Source: CAMCFD01 sp965661355
GTDB lineage: Bacteria; Pseudomonadota; Alphaproteobacteria; Rickettsiales; UBA1997
Assembly (NCBI GenBank): GCA_965661355.1
Contig: CBFIDI010000022.1
Coordinates: 1 to 27,675, forward strand
DNA length: 27,675 nt
Reading direction: 5' to 3'
The translations under genes were made by a program, and so were the position numbers. The notes beneath the pieces were generated by a model that saw only the letters and a program-made list of their open reading frames with translations, did not search any database and had not been told where the DNA came from. Shown in pieces: positions 14,927 to 24,112 of the stretch (its first letter is position 1; each line of letters opens with the position of its first letter).

Positions 14927-17500
14927 ATGGACATTTTAGAAAATATAATAAAAGCTGCCACAAGCAAAAGCAAAAAATCAGCCAAAATAGTCGCTGGCAG
15001 GCCTGACAAAGATCTTATCCCTTATGTATGTCATTATGATAAGGAGACCATTGTAACAAAAAATGGTCAACTAATAAAAATAATAAGAGTCACTGGACTT
15101 ACCGGCAAAAATATCGCCTCTGACCTAATTTCTCTTCGTGACTCAATCAGAGAAGCAATATACACTAACACCAAAAATAATGAAGAGGGTTTTGCGTTTT
15201 GGTTTCATACTATAAGAAGAAGAAAATCAGTAATTGCTGACTCGGAACAGGGTTTTGAAAATTATTTCTGCGAAGAAATAAATAACAAATGGAACCAGCA
15301 AAATAATTTTGCCAACGAATATGTTAACGAGCTTTATATATCTATTATTAGCGAAGGATTAGACACCCCCATAACTGACTTTACAAGCTTTGTTCGTTCA
15401 TTTTCGTACGAAACTATTCATAAACTTCATAAAAATCACCTAGCACAATCAGAGAAAAGACTAAGCAAATTAACGCAAAAAATATTCAAAGAAATAGAAG
15501 ATCATGGCGCAAAGATATTACGAATTGAAGATTACAAAGGGGTTTTATATTCTCAGCAATTAAGATTTTTGGGAAAAATTGTCAATCTTGAAGAAGAAAG
15601 ATACCCTCTTTCGGCCAATGATATGTCTGATGTTTTATCGGGTCATAAAGTTGTATTTGGCAATCGTGAAATTGAAGTTAGCACTAAAGATTACAAGAAT
15701 TTCGGCGCAATGTTTTCAATTAAAGAATATAGCGAAGTTTCGGTTGAGTCTTTAGAAAAAATTATGAATCTGCCATTTGAATTCATTATAACTCAGTCAT
15801 TTGACTTTTTTTATAATAAAAAAGAATTAGAGCCTTACGAATATAATAATTTTGTCCTAGATATCAGTCAAGACGATACTTTTAAAGAAATTTCTGGCTT
15901 TAATGACTTTTTTGAAGATAGTAAAAATGCAGAAAATGCAAAAAATAATTTTGGAAAATTACAAACTACATTAATGGTTATTAATAATAACCGAGAAAAG
16001 CTAAAAAGTGATATAAATAAAATATTAGAAAGATTCACTTCTTTAGGATATGTAATGATTCGCGAAGATGTCTTTAACGAACATTGTTTTTGGTCTCAGC
16101 TTCCGGGTAATTTCTCATTTTTAAGAAGGCAAAAATTAATTAACACTTCTAAAGTTCCTGGTTACGCTGCGTTGAATAGCTTTCCATCAGGCTCCATTTA
16201 CAATAATCATTGGGGTCCGGCGGTTACAACATTTAAAACCATTATTAACACACCCTATTTCTTTAATTTTCATGAACAAGATCTTGGTCACACCCTAATT
16301 TTAGGGCCAAAAGGATCTGGGAAGACGGTTTTAACCAACTTTTTAGTTTCGCAATCAAAAAAAATCAATAACCGAGTTTTCTATTTTGATTTCAATTCAT
16401 CTTCTAAAGTTTTTATAAATTCTTTAGATGGTAAATATTACTCCCTTAAAAAAGATAAAGAAGATGGCGAAGAGTTATTAAAAATGAATCCATTTTCACT
16501 GGATTCAAATCAAGACAATGTAATGTTTTTGACATTTTGGCTAAATCAGCTATTGATGGTGTCTAAGACAGAAATTAGTGATGAAGAGTATGATCGCGCA
16601 GCTGAGATTATTAAAAATATATTAAATAGCGATAATCCAGATTTTTCTTATGCTTTGGAGCAATTTCGTACCAAAGAAACAAATGTTATTTACGAAAAGC
16701 TAAAAACTTGGGTCGATGGAAAATTGTCATATATTTTTGGCGACAAGCAAGAAATAGACTGGGGCGCTGACAATATTGGATTTAATTTAGACTTGGTAAT
16801 TAACCAAAAACCAATTTTACTGCCAATATTTTTATATTTACTCTACAAAATAGAAACTACTCTAGATGGCAAGCCAACAATAATAGTAATAGACGAGGCC
16901 TTTGAATTTATTGACAATGAAATTTTCGAATCATTACTATCGGACACTCTAGAGTCTCTGCGGCGCAAAAATTGTATCGTTATTTTTGTTTCAAGATGCC
17001 ATTTATATATCGCCGAAAGTAAAATTGCACAAATTATTTATGACAATGTCGCCACAGAAATATATTTACCAAATTCTGATCCGCAAGATTATTATCAAGA
17101 TATTTTTGAATGTGAAGATGATGAGATAGATATTTTAAAATATATAGCTCTAGAATCAAGATATAACGCCCTTATAAAGCACTCGCCGGATTCTTTAATT
17201 ATTGAGCAAGATTTTAGATTTTTAGAAGAATATAGAGACATTCTTTCGTGCGATAAAATTGCCATTGCCACTTTCGAAGAGATTATTAACGCGCTAAAAG
17301 AAGAAGGAAAAACGCCTCGCCCACAAGATTGGATCAAAGATTTTATTGAAATTTCAAAACAACTTAAAGAAGATCAAAAAAAAGAGGCTATTAAGGCCCT
17401 AGAATCGACCACTAAAGAAGATGAAAAAAGTAGCAACAAAGAAAATTACGACGAATATGAAAGTGAAGATTTTGAAAATCTGGCGCAAGATTATAACTAG
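14927..17500 (+). CDS. virB4: Type IV secretion ATPase VirB4
   Basis: Cytoplasmic inner-membrane-associated ATPase that energises VirB/D4-type secretion. It has the N-terminal VirB4/CagE domain, then the family core PGYAALNSFPSG, NNHWGPAVTTFKTI, PYFFNFHEQDLGHTLILG, the Walker A GPKGSGKT at residues 460-467 and the Walker B IVIDEAFEF with D656/E657. LESLRRKNCIVIFVSR and the C-terminal YFQDIF-like segment also fit. Length (857 aa) exceeds the usual ~800 because of an acidic C-terminal tail (last ~60 residues). A TTG at 14903 would add eight residues. No virB3, virB6, virB8-10 or virD4 is adjacent; instead an unknown exported protein and dgt-rluD follow. That suits a second, orphan VirB4 copy as known in Rickettsiales, though here both Walker motifs are intact. 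Confidence 0.93.
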   Translation: MDILENIIKAATSKSKKSAKIVAGRPDKDLIPYVCHYDKETIVTKNGQLIKIIRVTGLTGKNIASDLISLRDSIREAIYTNTKNNEEGFAFWFHTIRRRKSVIADSEQGFENYFCEEINNKWNQQNNFANEYVNELYISIISEGLDTPITDFTSFVRSFSYETIHKLHKNHLAQSEKRLSKLTQKIFKEIEDHGAKILRIEDYKGVLYSQQLRFLGKIVNLEEERYPLSANDMSDVLSGHKVVFGNREIEVSTKDYKNFGAMFSIKEYSEVSVESLEKIMNLPFEFIITQSFDFFYNKKELEPYEYNNFVLDISQDDTFKEISGFNDFFEDSKNAENAKNNFGKLQTTLMVINNNREKLKSDINKILERFTSLGYVMIREDVFNEHCFWSQLPGNFSFLRRQKLINTSKVPGYAALNSFPSGSIYNNHWGPAVTTFKTIINTPYFFNFHEQDLGHTLILGPKGSGKTVLTNFLVSQSKKINNRVFYFDFNSSSKVFINSLDGKYYSLKKDKEDGEELLKMNPFSLDSNQDNVMFLTFWLNQLLMVSKTEISDEEYDRAAEIIKNILNSDNPDFSYALEQFRTKETNVIYEKLKTWVDGKLSYIFGDKQEIDWGADNIGFNLDLVINQKPILLPIFLYLLYKIETTLDGKPTIIVIDEAFEFIDNEIFESLLSDTLESLRRKNCIVIFVSRCHLYIAESKIAQIIYDNVATEIYLPNSDPQDYYQDIFECEDDEIDILKYIALESRYNALIKHSPDSLIIEQDFRFLEEYRDILSCDKIAIATFEEIINALKEEGKTPRPQDWIKDFIEISKQLKEDQKKEAIKALESTTKEDEKSSNKENYDEYESEDFENLAQDYN

Positions 17501-17517
17501 AAAAGATTTTTATCGCC

Positions 17518-18654
17518 ATGAATAGGAAATTTTCTCACTGTAAAAAAATAATCAATAAAATTTTTTTGACCCTAGTTATTTGCGCCTCGTCTTCTTGCTT
17601 TAATAACAAAAATATAATAAATAACCAGCAATTTCAAAGAATATCAGAAGTTAAGAAATATGATCACGAATTTTGCTCGGGCCTTGGACTTGACAAGCTT
17701 AGTGACAATTCTATAGAAAAAGAAATTTATTGGCGATGCATGATATCTTTGGCAAAAAACAAAATAATAACAGATTATATTTCACCAAAAAATTTGCGCA
17801 ACAATAAATCGCTAAACGATTATATAGAAAATTTAGAGAAAAATTTTCAAATTAATTATGAAGAATTTAATAATTATCAAAATAAATTCATCAATCAAAA
17901 GCACCATAAACAATGTGTTGGTCGTGGTTATAATATAGAAAATGGCAACCAAAAAGAAATTGAAGATTATATGAAATGTAGATTTGATCTTATAAAATCA
18001 TTTCAAATCACCCCTCCTCTTCACAAAACACAATATTTAAAAAGGCCTCAAGACAGCTATCAAATTAGCTATGCATTAAATAAAAGACAAGATGAGATAA
18101 TAAAGAAATTTAAAAAAGCGCAAAAAGAATATCCCAAATGTATAAAACTAGGAATTAACACAAAGTCATTCAGATATTGCGTCGAAGATTATAGCAGAAA
18201 AAATGAATGCTTAAGAAAAATTGACGATAAATTAGAGAAAAAAATGTTTCAAGAAAGAGTATCTTGTGAAATCGAACTAAGACAAAGATTTCCATTGTCA
18301 CTTGTCAAAAGATCGAAAAATATACATAAAGAATATCAGAAAAATACGATTGATAAAAGAGGAATATCAGCCAACATCCAAAATAAAAACGACTTTCTAA
18401 GCCTTGGTCTAGATCAAATGAGCCTTAAAGCATTTTATCCTAACTTAAAAGAGCCGCCAAAAAAAAATACTGAGAAAAAAGAGGAGGTCGACATAAATAA
18501 TAGTGATGGAATTTATTCCGTTAGCCAATATAACGATTTAAAGCATAGATTTCTCGATAAATGTAAAATCAAGGCAGATATTATAATTTCACAATTTCAT
18601 GACAATCAAATTAAGCAATGCAAAAAAATAACTCGAATATGGTTAGCTCAATAA
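17518..18654 (+). CDS. Cys-rich exported protein of unknown function
   Basis: 378 residues, not recognised. A basic N-terminus and hydrophobic stretch (about residues 11-22) end in SSSC (C27), so it looks exported; the lipobox is poor because -3 is Ser. The mature part has two copies of a Cys-x20-Cys unit, C53-C74 and C133-C154, each with CxGxG at the first Cys and KEI..Y..C at the second, 80 residues apart. Further cysteines at 208, 221, 231, 250, 349 and 368 give more, variably spaced pairs. The protein is otherwise Lys/Asn-rich and helical. It starts 17 bp after virB4 and ends 15 bp before dgt, so all are likely cotranscribed. A periplasmic disulfide-bonded partner of the secretion machine is a guess from position. 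Confidence 0.65.
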   Translation: MNRKFSHCKKIINKIFLTLVICASSSCFNNKNIINNQQFQRISEVKKYDHEFCSGLGLDKLSDNSIEKEIYWRCMISLAKNKIITDYISPKNLRNNKSLNDYIENLEKNFQINYEEFNNYQNKFINQKHHKQCVGRGYNIENGNQKEIEDYMKCRFDLIKSFQITPPLHKTQYLKRPQDSYQISYALNKRQDEIIKKFKKAQKEYPKCIKLGINTKSFRYCVEDYSRKNECLRKIDDKLEKKMFQERVSCEIELRQRFPLSLVKRSKNIHKEYQKNTIDKRGISANIQNKNDFLSLGLDQMSLKAFYPNLKEPPKKNTEKKEEVDINNSDGIYSVSQYNDLKHRFLDKCKIKADIIISQFHDNQIKQCKKITRIWLAQ

Positions 18655-18669
18655 ATAAAATCTCGCAAA

Positions 18670-19887
18670 ATGAGTAATGACATCTTGGCAAATTATGCCG
18701 TTGTAGAATCGAAATCAAGAGGAAGGCAATATAATGAAAATTACGACGACGCAAAATATCGCTCTGTTTTTGGACGAGATCGCGACCGCATTATTGGCTC
18801 TCCGGCTTTTAGAAGATTGCAATATAAAACTCAGGTTTTCGTAAATTACCACGGCGATCATTATCGCACCAGACTAACCCATAGCTTAGAAGTTGCGCAA
18901 ATTGCCCGCTGGATCGCTGGTGGATTAAAGGCTAACAAAGATTTATCAGAAATTGTCGCCCTGACCCACGACCTTGGACATGCTCCATTTGGACATGCTG
19001 GCGAAGAAGCACTTGATTTTTCACTAAAAGAATATGCTAAAAACAATCCGCAAGAAAATTTTGGTGAAAATTTTGGCTTTTCTCATAATTCTCATAGCCT
19101 AAAAATCATCACCAAATTAGAAAATAGATTCATTGATTTTCAAGGTTTAAATCTTTCATGGGAAACTCTAGAAGGGACCGCCAAGCACAATGGACCAATT
19201 TTAAAAAACCACAAAACAGATCAATTTATCCGCGAATTCGACCAAGAATTTAACCTAGACCTAGATCGCCACTCTTCAATAGAAGCTCAAATTTCAGCAA
19301 TTGCTGATGATATAGCTTACAATAATCACGACCTAGAAGATGGTTTGCGCGCACAAATACTTACCGTAGAAAAAATTCTAGAATTAGATTTTATCGGCCA
19401 AATTTATCGCGAAATTCAAGGTCAATATAATAATGTGTCGCGCGAATTGCTGGCTGGCGAGGCCAAAAAAAGGCTAATTTTAGCAATGACTGTCGATGTA
19501 ATTGAAAATACACAAAATAACATTAAAAAATTTAACATAAAAACACAGGAAGATATAAGAAATCACCCACGGCAAATAGTATCTTTTTCGGACAAAATGC
19601 AAGAATTTAACTTGCAAATAAAAGATTTTTTAATGCATAATATGTATCGCCATAGTCAAGTTAACCACATGTCAAGCAAGGCAAAAAAAATAGTCACCAA
19701 CTTATTCGAATTTTACATCAAAAGCCCGCAATATTTACCCGAAAAATATCACAAAGAGATAATCAAATTAAGCAAAAAAGAATTTGCAATTCATATTTGT
19801 AACTACATAGCCGGAATGACCGACAGGTTCGCAATAAACACCAATAACAAATTTTGCGGATATGAAACAATTTTAAAACCAAGATAA
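18670..19887 (+). CDS. dgt: dGTP triphosphohydrolase-like HD-domain protein
   Basis: Hydrolyses dNTPs (typically dGTP) to nucleoside and triphosphate, controlling nucleotide pools. The N-terminus RDRIIGSPAFRRLQYKTQVF and the metal-binding HD signature are clear: H71 in TRLTHSLEV, H100-D101 in ALTHDLGHAPFGH, and the late aspartate in ISAIADDIAYNNHDLEDGL. Length (405 aa) matches the shorter alphaproteobacterial type II dGTPase-like proteins, without the long E. coli Dgt extension. The stop codon lies 1 nt before the start of the pseudouridine synthase gene, indicating translational coupling. Confidence 0.92.
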   Translation: MSNDILANYAVVESKSRGRQYNENYDDAKYRSVFGRDRDRIIGSPAFRRLQYKTQVFVNYHGDHYRTRLTHSLEVAQIARWIAGGLKANKDLSEIVALTHDLGHAPFGHAGEEALDFSLKEYAKNNPQENFGENFGFSHNSHSLKIITKLENRFIDFQGLNLSWETLEGTAKHNGPILKNHKTDQFIREFDQEFNLDLDRHSSIEAQISAIADDIAYNNHDLEDGLRAQILTVEKILELDFIGQIYREIQGQYNNVSRELLAGEAKKRLILAMTVDVIENTQNNIKKFNIKTQEDIRNHPRQIVSFSDKMQEFNLQIKDFLMHNMYRHSQVNHMSSKAKKIVTNLFEFYIKSPQYLPEKYHKEIIKLSKKEFAIHICNYIAGMTDRFAINTNNKFCGYETILKPR

Positions 19888-19888
19888 A

Positions 19889-20893
19889 ATGGAAGAATTT
19901 AAATTTAAAGTACCCCCAGATTCAAAACTAAGAATTGATAAATTTTTAAGCGAAGAATTTGCAAAAATAAAACCAGAAATAACGCGCAGCAAAACACAAA
20001 AGCTAATTTTACAAGGTCAAATTCAAGATGAAAATGGTCAAAAAATCACTGATATTTCAAAAAAAATTCAAAATTTACAAGAATTATCAGTAATAATTCC
20101 ACAGACAAAGCCTTTGGACCTAGAGGCTAAAGACATTGATTTTGAGATTATATTTGAAGATGACGATTTAATTATAATTAATAAACCAACAAATTTAACC
20201 GTTCACCCTGGCGCGGGCACAAAAGGCCAAACACTTGTAAATGGCCTGCTATTTTCTCACGGTAAACAGTCGCTTTCAAACATTAATGGCGCTTTTAGAC
20301 CCGGAATTATTCATAGATTAGACAAAAACACCAGCGGCTTAATGATAGTTGCAAAAAATGACCTTAGTCACCAAATTTTAAGCCAAGATTTACAAGAAAG
20401 AAAGATAAATAGATATTATTTAGCCTATATTTACGGAGTAATTGAGCCCAAAAGTGGCAAAATAGAAAAAAACATTAGCCGCGATAGAAATAATCGCTTA
20501 AAAATGACCACAAAAAGTAACCAAAAATCTAAATCGCGTAACGCAATTACAAACTACAAAACCTACGAAATATTCAAAAATAATATTGCTAGCTTAGTTA
20601 AGTGCAAGCTAGAAACTGGACGAACCCACCAAATAAGGGTTCATTTTGAATCGCAGAAACACTCAATAATTGGCGATAATATTTATAATTCTTGCAAAAA
20701 ATCATTCCCCGAAAACTTCGATCAAGCCAGCAAAGAATTTATTCAGAATTTTGATAGACAGGCCTTGCACGCTTACAAAATAAGCTTTAACCACCCAAAA
20801 ACCAAAGAGAAATTAGAGTTCGAGGCTAAAATGCCACAAGACATGCAAAATCTTCATCGCGCCCTATTGGAGGAGTATTTTATTGAAATTTAA
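19889..20893 (+). CDS. rluD: RluA-family 23S rRNA pseudouridine synthase (RluC/RluD type)
   Basis: Isomerises uridines in 23S rRNA. An S4 RNA-binding domain occupies residues ~14-75 (LRIDKFLSEEFAK), followed by the catalytic domain with FRPGIIHRLDKNTSGLMIVAK; the nucleophile is D145 in HRLDK. Later motifs are KLETGRTHQIRVHF and ALHAYKISFNHPKT. Length (334 aa) is typical. Between RluC and RluD the sequence leans to RluD, but this is not certain, so the symbol is provisional. It ends the four-gene run and converges on the ABC exporter gene with a 74-bp gap that has no convincing terminator. Confidence 0.85.
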   Translation: MEEFKFKVPPDSKLRIDKFLSEEFAKIKPEITRSKTQKLILQGQIQDENGQKITDISKKIQNLQELSVIIPQTKPLDLEAKDIDFEIIFEDDDLIIINKPTNLTVHPGAGTKGQTLVNGLLFSHGKQSLSNINGAFRPGIIHRLDKNTSGLMIVAKNDLSHQILSQDLQERKINRYYLAYIYGVIEPKSGKIEKNISRDRNNRLKMTTKSNQKSKSRNAITNYKTYEIFKNNIASLVKCKLETGRTHQIRVHFESQKHSIIGDNIYNSCKKSFPENFDQASKEFIQNFDRQALHAYKISFNHPKTKEKLEFEAKMPQDMQNLHRALLEEYFIEI

Positions 20894-20967
20894 ACAATAA
20901 ACCGAGCGCCTCGATTGCAACTTAGTTAAACAATAATTTGTTGAGTCAAAATATTCAAAATTATTCG

Positions 20968-22620
20968 TTATATTTCAACCATTTTATCAAATGAGATAAA
21001 ATCATCACTTTTATGCGAAATTGCGATAATTATTTTATTTTTAGCAAATTTAGAAATTAATTCAGAAATATTTTCTTCATTTTCTTTATCTAGCGCCGAA
21101 GTTGCTTCGTCAAGTAAAAGTATTTTTGAATCTTTTATTAAAGCTCTAAGTAATGCTATTCTTTGCCTTTGACCCCCAGAAAGCTTGGCGCCTTTTTGAC
21201 CAACTTGTTGATTGAGACCATTCTCAAATTTTCTAATAAAATTAAAAGAATTATTTTGCAAGACAATATTTTCAAGTTCTAATCGAGAAAATTCAGGGTT
21301 AGAAATTAAAATATTATCTAAAATAGATCCTGAAAAAATAAAATTTTCCTGACTAACATATGAGATGTTTTTTCTCAAATTACAATCTGAAATATTAGCT
21401 ATATCAATATCGTTAATTATAATTTTTCCTGAACTAGGGCTATAAAACTTTAGAAAAATATTAAATAAAGTTGTTTTTCCACTGCCGCTCTTGCCTTTTA
21501 TCAGAATTTTTTGATTATTTTTTATTTTAAGATTGAAATTTTGCAAAACTTGACTATTTTCATCATATGAAAAGCATAAATTTTCAAACTTGACCTCAAC
21601 TTCTCCACCAGGAAATTGCTGTAAAGAGCGGTTGTTTTTTTTATCTTTCTCTTGATCAAGCAAGAAAAATATCCTTGTAAGCAAAGATTTCATTGCCTGA
21701 AACTGCGATCCTGTTTGACTTAACCCAATCAAAGCAACCGAAGAAATAACAGAATAGAAAATAAAAGACGATAATTCACCCGAACTAATTTTACCCAAAA
21801 TAACATCATAAGCGCCAATATAAAGAATTATGGCGATAGATAAAAATGCAAAAAATATCGTACTGGCAACAACAAAAGAGCGAAAACTAATTTTTTTAAT
21901 ATTAAACAACAAGCTTTCTTTGTTAATCTTTTTGAAATCTGCAAATGCTTTACCTTGAAGCAAATAGGATTGAATTATTTTAATTGCATCAATATCTTCT
22001 TCCAGTCTAGAATTTAAATCGGAATATGAACTTTGGTAGTCCGAAGATAATTTTTTAATTCTTTTGACAAATATTAAAATTGGAGAAATAGCCAATATAA
22101 TTAAAATTATAGAAAATATTGTTAATTTTAAATTTGTTAAAAACAAAAATATTATACTGCCAAAAAGTAATATTAAATTGCGAATAAAAAATGCAAAATT
22201 ATTAGTTAATATTTCACTAACAGAATTTACATCTTGGGTGAAGCGCGATAATATATCGCCTTTTTTTATTGACTGAATTTTTTCTAGCGAAAAATCTATA
22301 ATATTCTGATAAATTTCATTTCTTATATCAAAAGCAACCTTGCTAACCACTGAATTAACAATTTTCGACCTTAAGAAACCGCAAATTGCCAATGTAACCA
22401 CCAAAATAACAAAATATAATAAAAAGCTTTCTAAGTTTTTTTCAGAAGCGATAGATATTGAATTGTCGATAAAATATTTTGCAATTTTACCAAATAACAA
22501 AATTGAAATTGCCGTTAAAAATAAAACAGCAAATGAAAAACAAACCTGAAATTTATAAGGCCTGAAATAAGAAAATAACCTTGTGAATTGTCTATTTTGC
22601 AAATTATTGCTGTTTTTCAT
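20968..22620 (-). CDS. ABC exporter half-transporter (MsbA-like)
   Basis: 550-residue fusion of membrane and ATPase domains that should act as a homodimer in the inner membrane. About six transmembrane helices lie at residues 26-44, 64-84, 144-162, 165-186, 250-272 and 283-302. The ATPase domain has Walker A GKSGSGKT (376-383), Q-loop Q424, signature LSGGQ (480-484), Walker B LLLDEA with E505, and H-loop H536. The protein stops soon after the H-loop, so it is slightly shorter than typical MsbA (~580). Lipid A or other lipid export is plausible given kdsD nearby, but substrate is not shown by sequence. It is the last gene of a five-gene minus-strand run. Confidence 0.88.
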   Translation of the reverse strand: MKNSNNLQNRQFTRLFSYFRPYKFQVCFSFAVLFLTAISILLFGKIAKYFIDNSISIASEKNLESFLLYFVILVVTLAICGFLRSKIVNSVVSKVAFDIRNEIYQNIIDFSLEKIQSIKKGDILSRFTQDVNSVSEILTNNFAFFIRNLILLFGSIIFLFLTNLKLTIFSIILIILAISPILIFVKRIKKLSSDYQSSYSDLNSRLEEDIDAIKIIQSYLLQGKAFADFKKINKESLLFNIKKISFRSFVVASTIFFAFLSIAIILYIGAYDVILGKISSGELSSFIFYSVISSVALIGLSQTGSQFQAMKSLLTRIFFLLDQEKDKKNNRSLQQFPGGEVEVKFENLCFSYDENSQVLQNFNLKIKNNQKILIKGKSGSGKTTLFNIFLKFYSPSSGKIIINDIDIANISDCNLRKNISYVSQENFIFSGSILDNILISNPEFSRLELENIVLQNNSFNFIRKFENGLNQQVGQKGAKLSGGQRQRIALLRALIKDSKILLLDEATSALDKENEENISELISKFAKNKIIIAISHKSDDFISFDKMVEI

Positions 22621-22631
22621 GAAGCTAACAC

Positions 22632-22898
22632 TTAAATATCATTATGCGAACCGTCGCAAAAAGGCGGGTTTTTAGTTTGTTTACAGCTACAAAAAGCCAC
22701 TAATTTCTCAGAGTTAAAATCGACAATTTTTGGCTTCATTATCGGCTTGTTTTCTTTGGTTAAATGAAGTTTATGCCTTCCATCGCAAAATGGTTCTTTT
22801 TGCGACAATCCACAACTACACCATGCGTATTTTTTATTTAACTCAACATTAATCATTGTCGGTCCTTTTGCGGCAATTTTAGGCAATTTTTCTGTCAT
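22632..22898 (-). CDS. Dual CDGSH iron-sulfur domain protein
   Basis: 88 residues with two consecutive CDGSH signatures: CSCGLSQKEPFCDGRH at about residues 27-42 and CSCKQTKNPPFCDGSH at about 70-85. Each supplies three Cys and one His for a [2Fe-2S] cluster, so the monomer should bind two clusters like the CISD3/MiNT class. The first site has R in place of the signature S before His (CDGRH). No signal or membrane anchor is present, so it is cytosolic. Electron-transfer or cluster-transfer roles are known for the family, but the partner here is unknown. It lies 11 bp upstream of the ABC exporter gene. Confidence 0.9.
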   Translation of the reverse strand: MTEKLPKIAAKGPTMINVELNKKYAWCSCGLSQKEPFCDGRHKLHLTKENKPIMKPKIVDFNSEKLVAFCSCKQTKNPPFCDGSHNDI

Positions 22899-22914
22899 AT
22901 AAAATATTAGTTAT

Positions 22915-24090
22915 TTATAATACCATATCATTAATTCCATTAACATCTTTTACATCAATATTTCTTTTTTCTAATTTTTCAGTGTAATCTAAATCTTTCA
23001 TAATTTTTAAATCATCTCTATTTCTAACGGCAAAAATTACTTTGCTTTTTTTGTAATCCATTTTTAAGGCACTCATCAACTTTTCTATATATTGCGAATA
23101 TTTTTCATTGTAAATATAAGAAATATATTTATTTATTCTTCTTTGAAATTCTTGCTTATCTTGACCCTGATCTTGTGAATTTTCAAGATTTTTAAAATAT
23201 TTACCTGCTTTAAAGTCAATGAAGTAAGCTATATCGCTCTTAATCAAAACCAAATCACATAGTAAATATTTGGCATATTTTGCATTTAATTTATTTAAAA
23301 CCAAATAATCTTTACCATGCTCAAGGCCCGAAACCTCTACTAGAGACAATACATCTTCAAGAGAATTTTTTGCAACTTCATCTAAATTAGAGCTTTTTTT
23401 AACATTAACTTCCGCTTTTTCAATAACTTCCGCTTTTTCAATTTTTTCTTCTGTTTTACTTTCGTCAATTGTTACGATATTTTTTTTATCGTCGCCACTA
23501 ATTTTGCTATCAATATTTTTTCTTTTAATTTCTTTGTTATCACTTTGCGCTGACAATTTTTCTATTTTACTATGAAAGTCATCAATTTTATTTTCTATTT
23601 TGCCTATATCTTTGTGCAAATCACTTATATTTTCTTCTAAAAAATGCCTATTTTCATCATTTTCGACTTTACTTCTGATTGAAAGCTTTTCTACCGCCTG
23701 ATTAGTAGCTTTAAATACTGCGTCTTGCGAAGTTTTTAAGGCCTGATCTTGAATCATACGCCAATCGCTTATTTTTGTTCTTACATCATTTATTTTTTGC
23801 ATAGCCGATTCTATTTTTTTTTCAGCTTCAAATCTTTGCCTTTCTTCTGTTTTGAGGTTATTTCTAGCGGCCTCTATATCGCCAAGCAACTCTCTAACAT
23901 GTTTACCTTCTTCTTTTAATTCATTTTTAAGCTCTTCTTCTATTTTTTCGTATTTTTCCTTAGAAGTTTTAATTTTTTTTTCCAAATTTCTAATTGCCAA
24001 GTTCGAAGAAATGATAAGATGTGAATATCTAACATATATAATCAAAGTAATAAGCGCCAAACCTATGTTGCTTATAATTATATAAATCAT
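22915..24090 (-). CDS. RmuC-like membrane-anchored coiled-coil nuclease (predicted)
   Basis: 391 residues: an N-terminal transmembrane helix (about 3-22), a long coiled coil (about 33-185), a Lys/Glu-rich linker containing the repeated EKAEVIEKAEV (about 218-228), then a C-terminal domain. That domain shows a PD-(D/E)XK-like pattern: D279 in LLCDLVLI, then YFIDFKAGKY with D292 and K294 (D-x12-D-x-K). TM plus coiled coil plus such a nuclease is the architecture of RmuC, a protein linked to recombination and genome stability, but I do not see full RmuC motifs and it is shorter than most. Alternatives are another restriction-like nuclease or an inactive relative. It sits between panC and the CDGSH gene with 16-22 bp gaps. 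Confidence 0.6.
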   Translation of the reverse strand: MIYIIISNIGLALITLIIYVRYSHLIISSNLAIRNLEKKIKTSKEKYEKIEEELKNELKEEGKHVRELLGDIEAARNNLKTEERQRFEAEKKIESAMQKINDVRTKISDWRMIQDQALKTSQDAVFKATNQAVEKLSIRSKVENDENRHFLEENISDLHKDIGKIENKIDDFHSKIEKLSAQSDNKEIKRKNIDSKISGDDKKNIVTIDESKTEEKIEKAEVIEKAEVNVKKSSNLDEVAKNSLEDVLSLVEVSGLEHGKDYLVLNKLNAKYAKYLLCDLVLIKSDIAYFIDFKAGKYFKNLENSQDQGQDKQEFQRRINKYISYIYNEKYSQYIEKLMSALKMDYKKSKVIFAVRNRDDLKIMKDLDYTEKLEKRNIDVKDVNGINDMVL

Positions 24091-24112
24091 GACTTTCTTT
24101 TTTATTAATTGA

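Noticed and set aside
17518..17600. Clear lipoprotein signal for the Cys-rich protein
   Set aside because: The sequence before C27 is SSS, which lacks the expected Leu/Val/Ile at -3; export is likely but lipidation is uncertain.
20894..20967. Bidirectional terminator between the pseudouridine synthase and exporter genes
   Set aside because: Only a 4-bp CGAG/CTCG stem is present, too weak to call.
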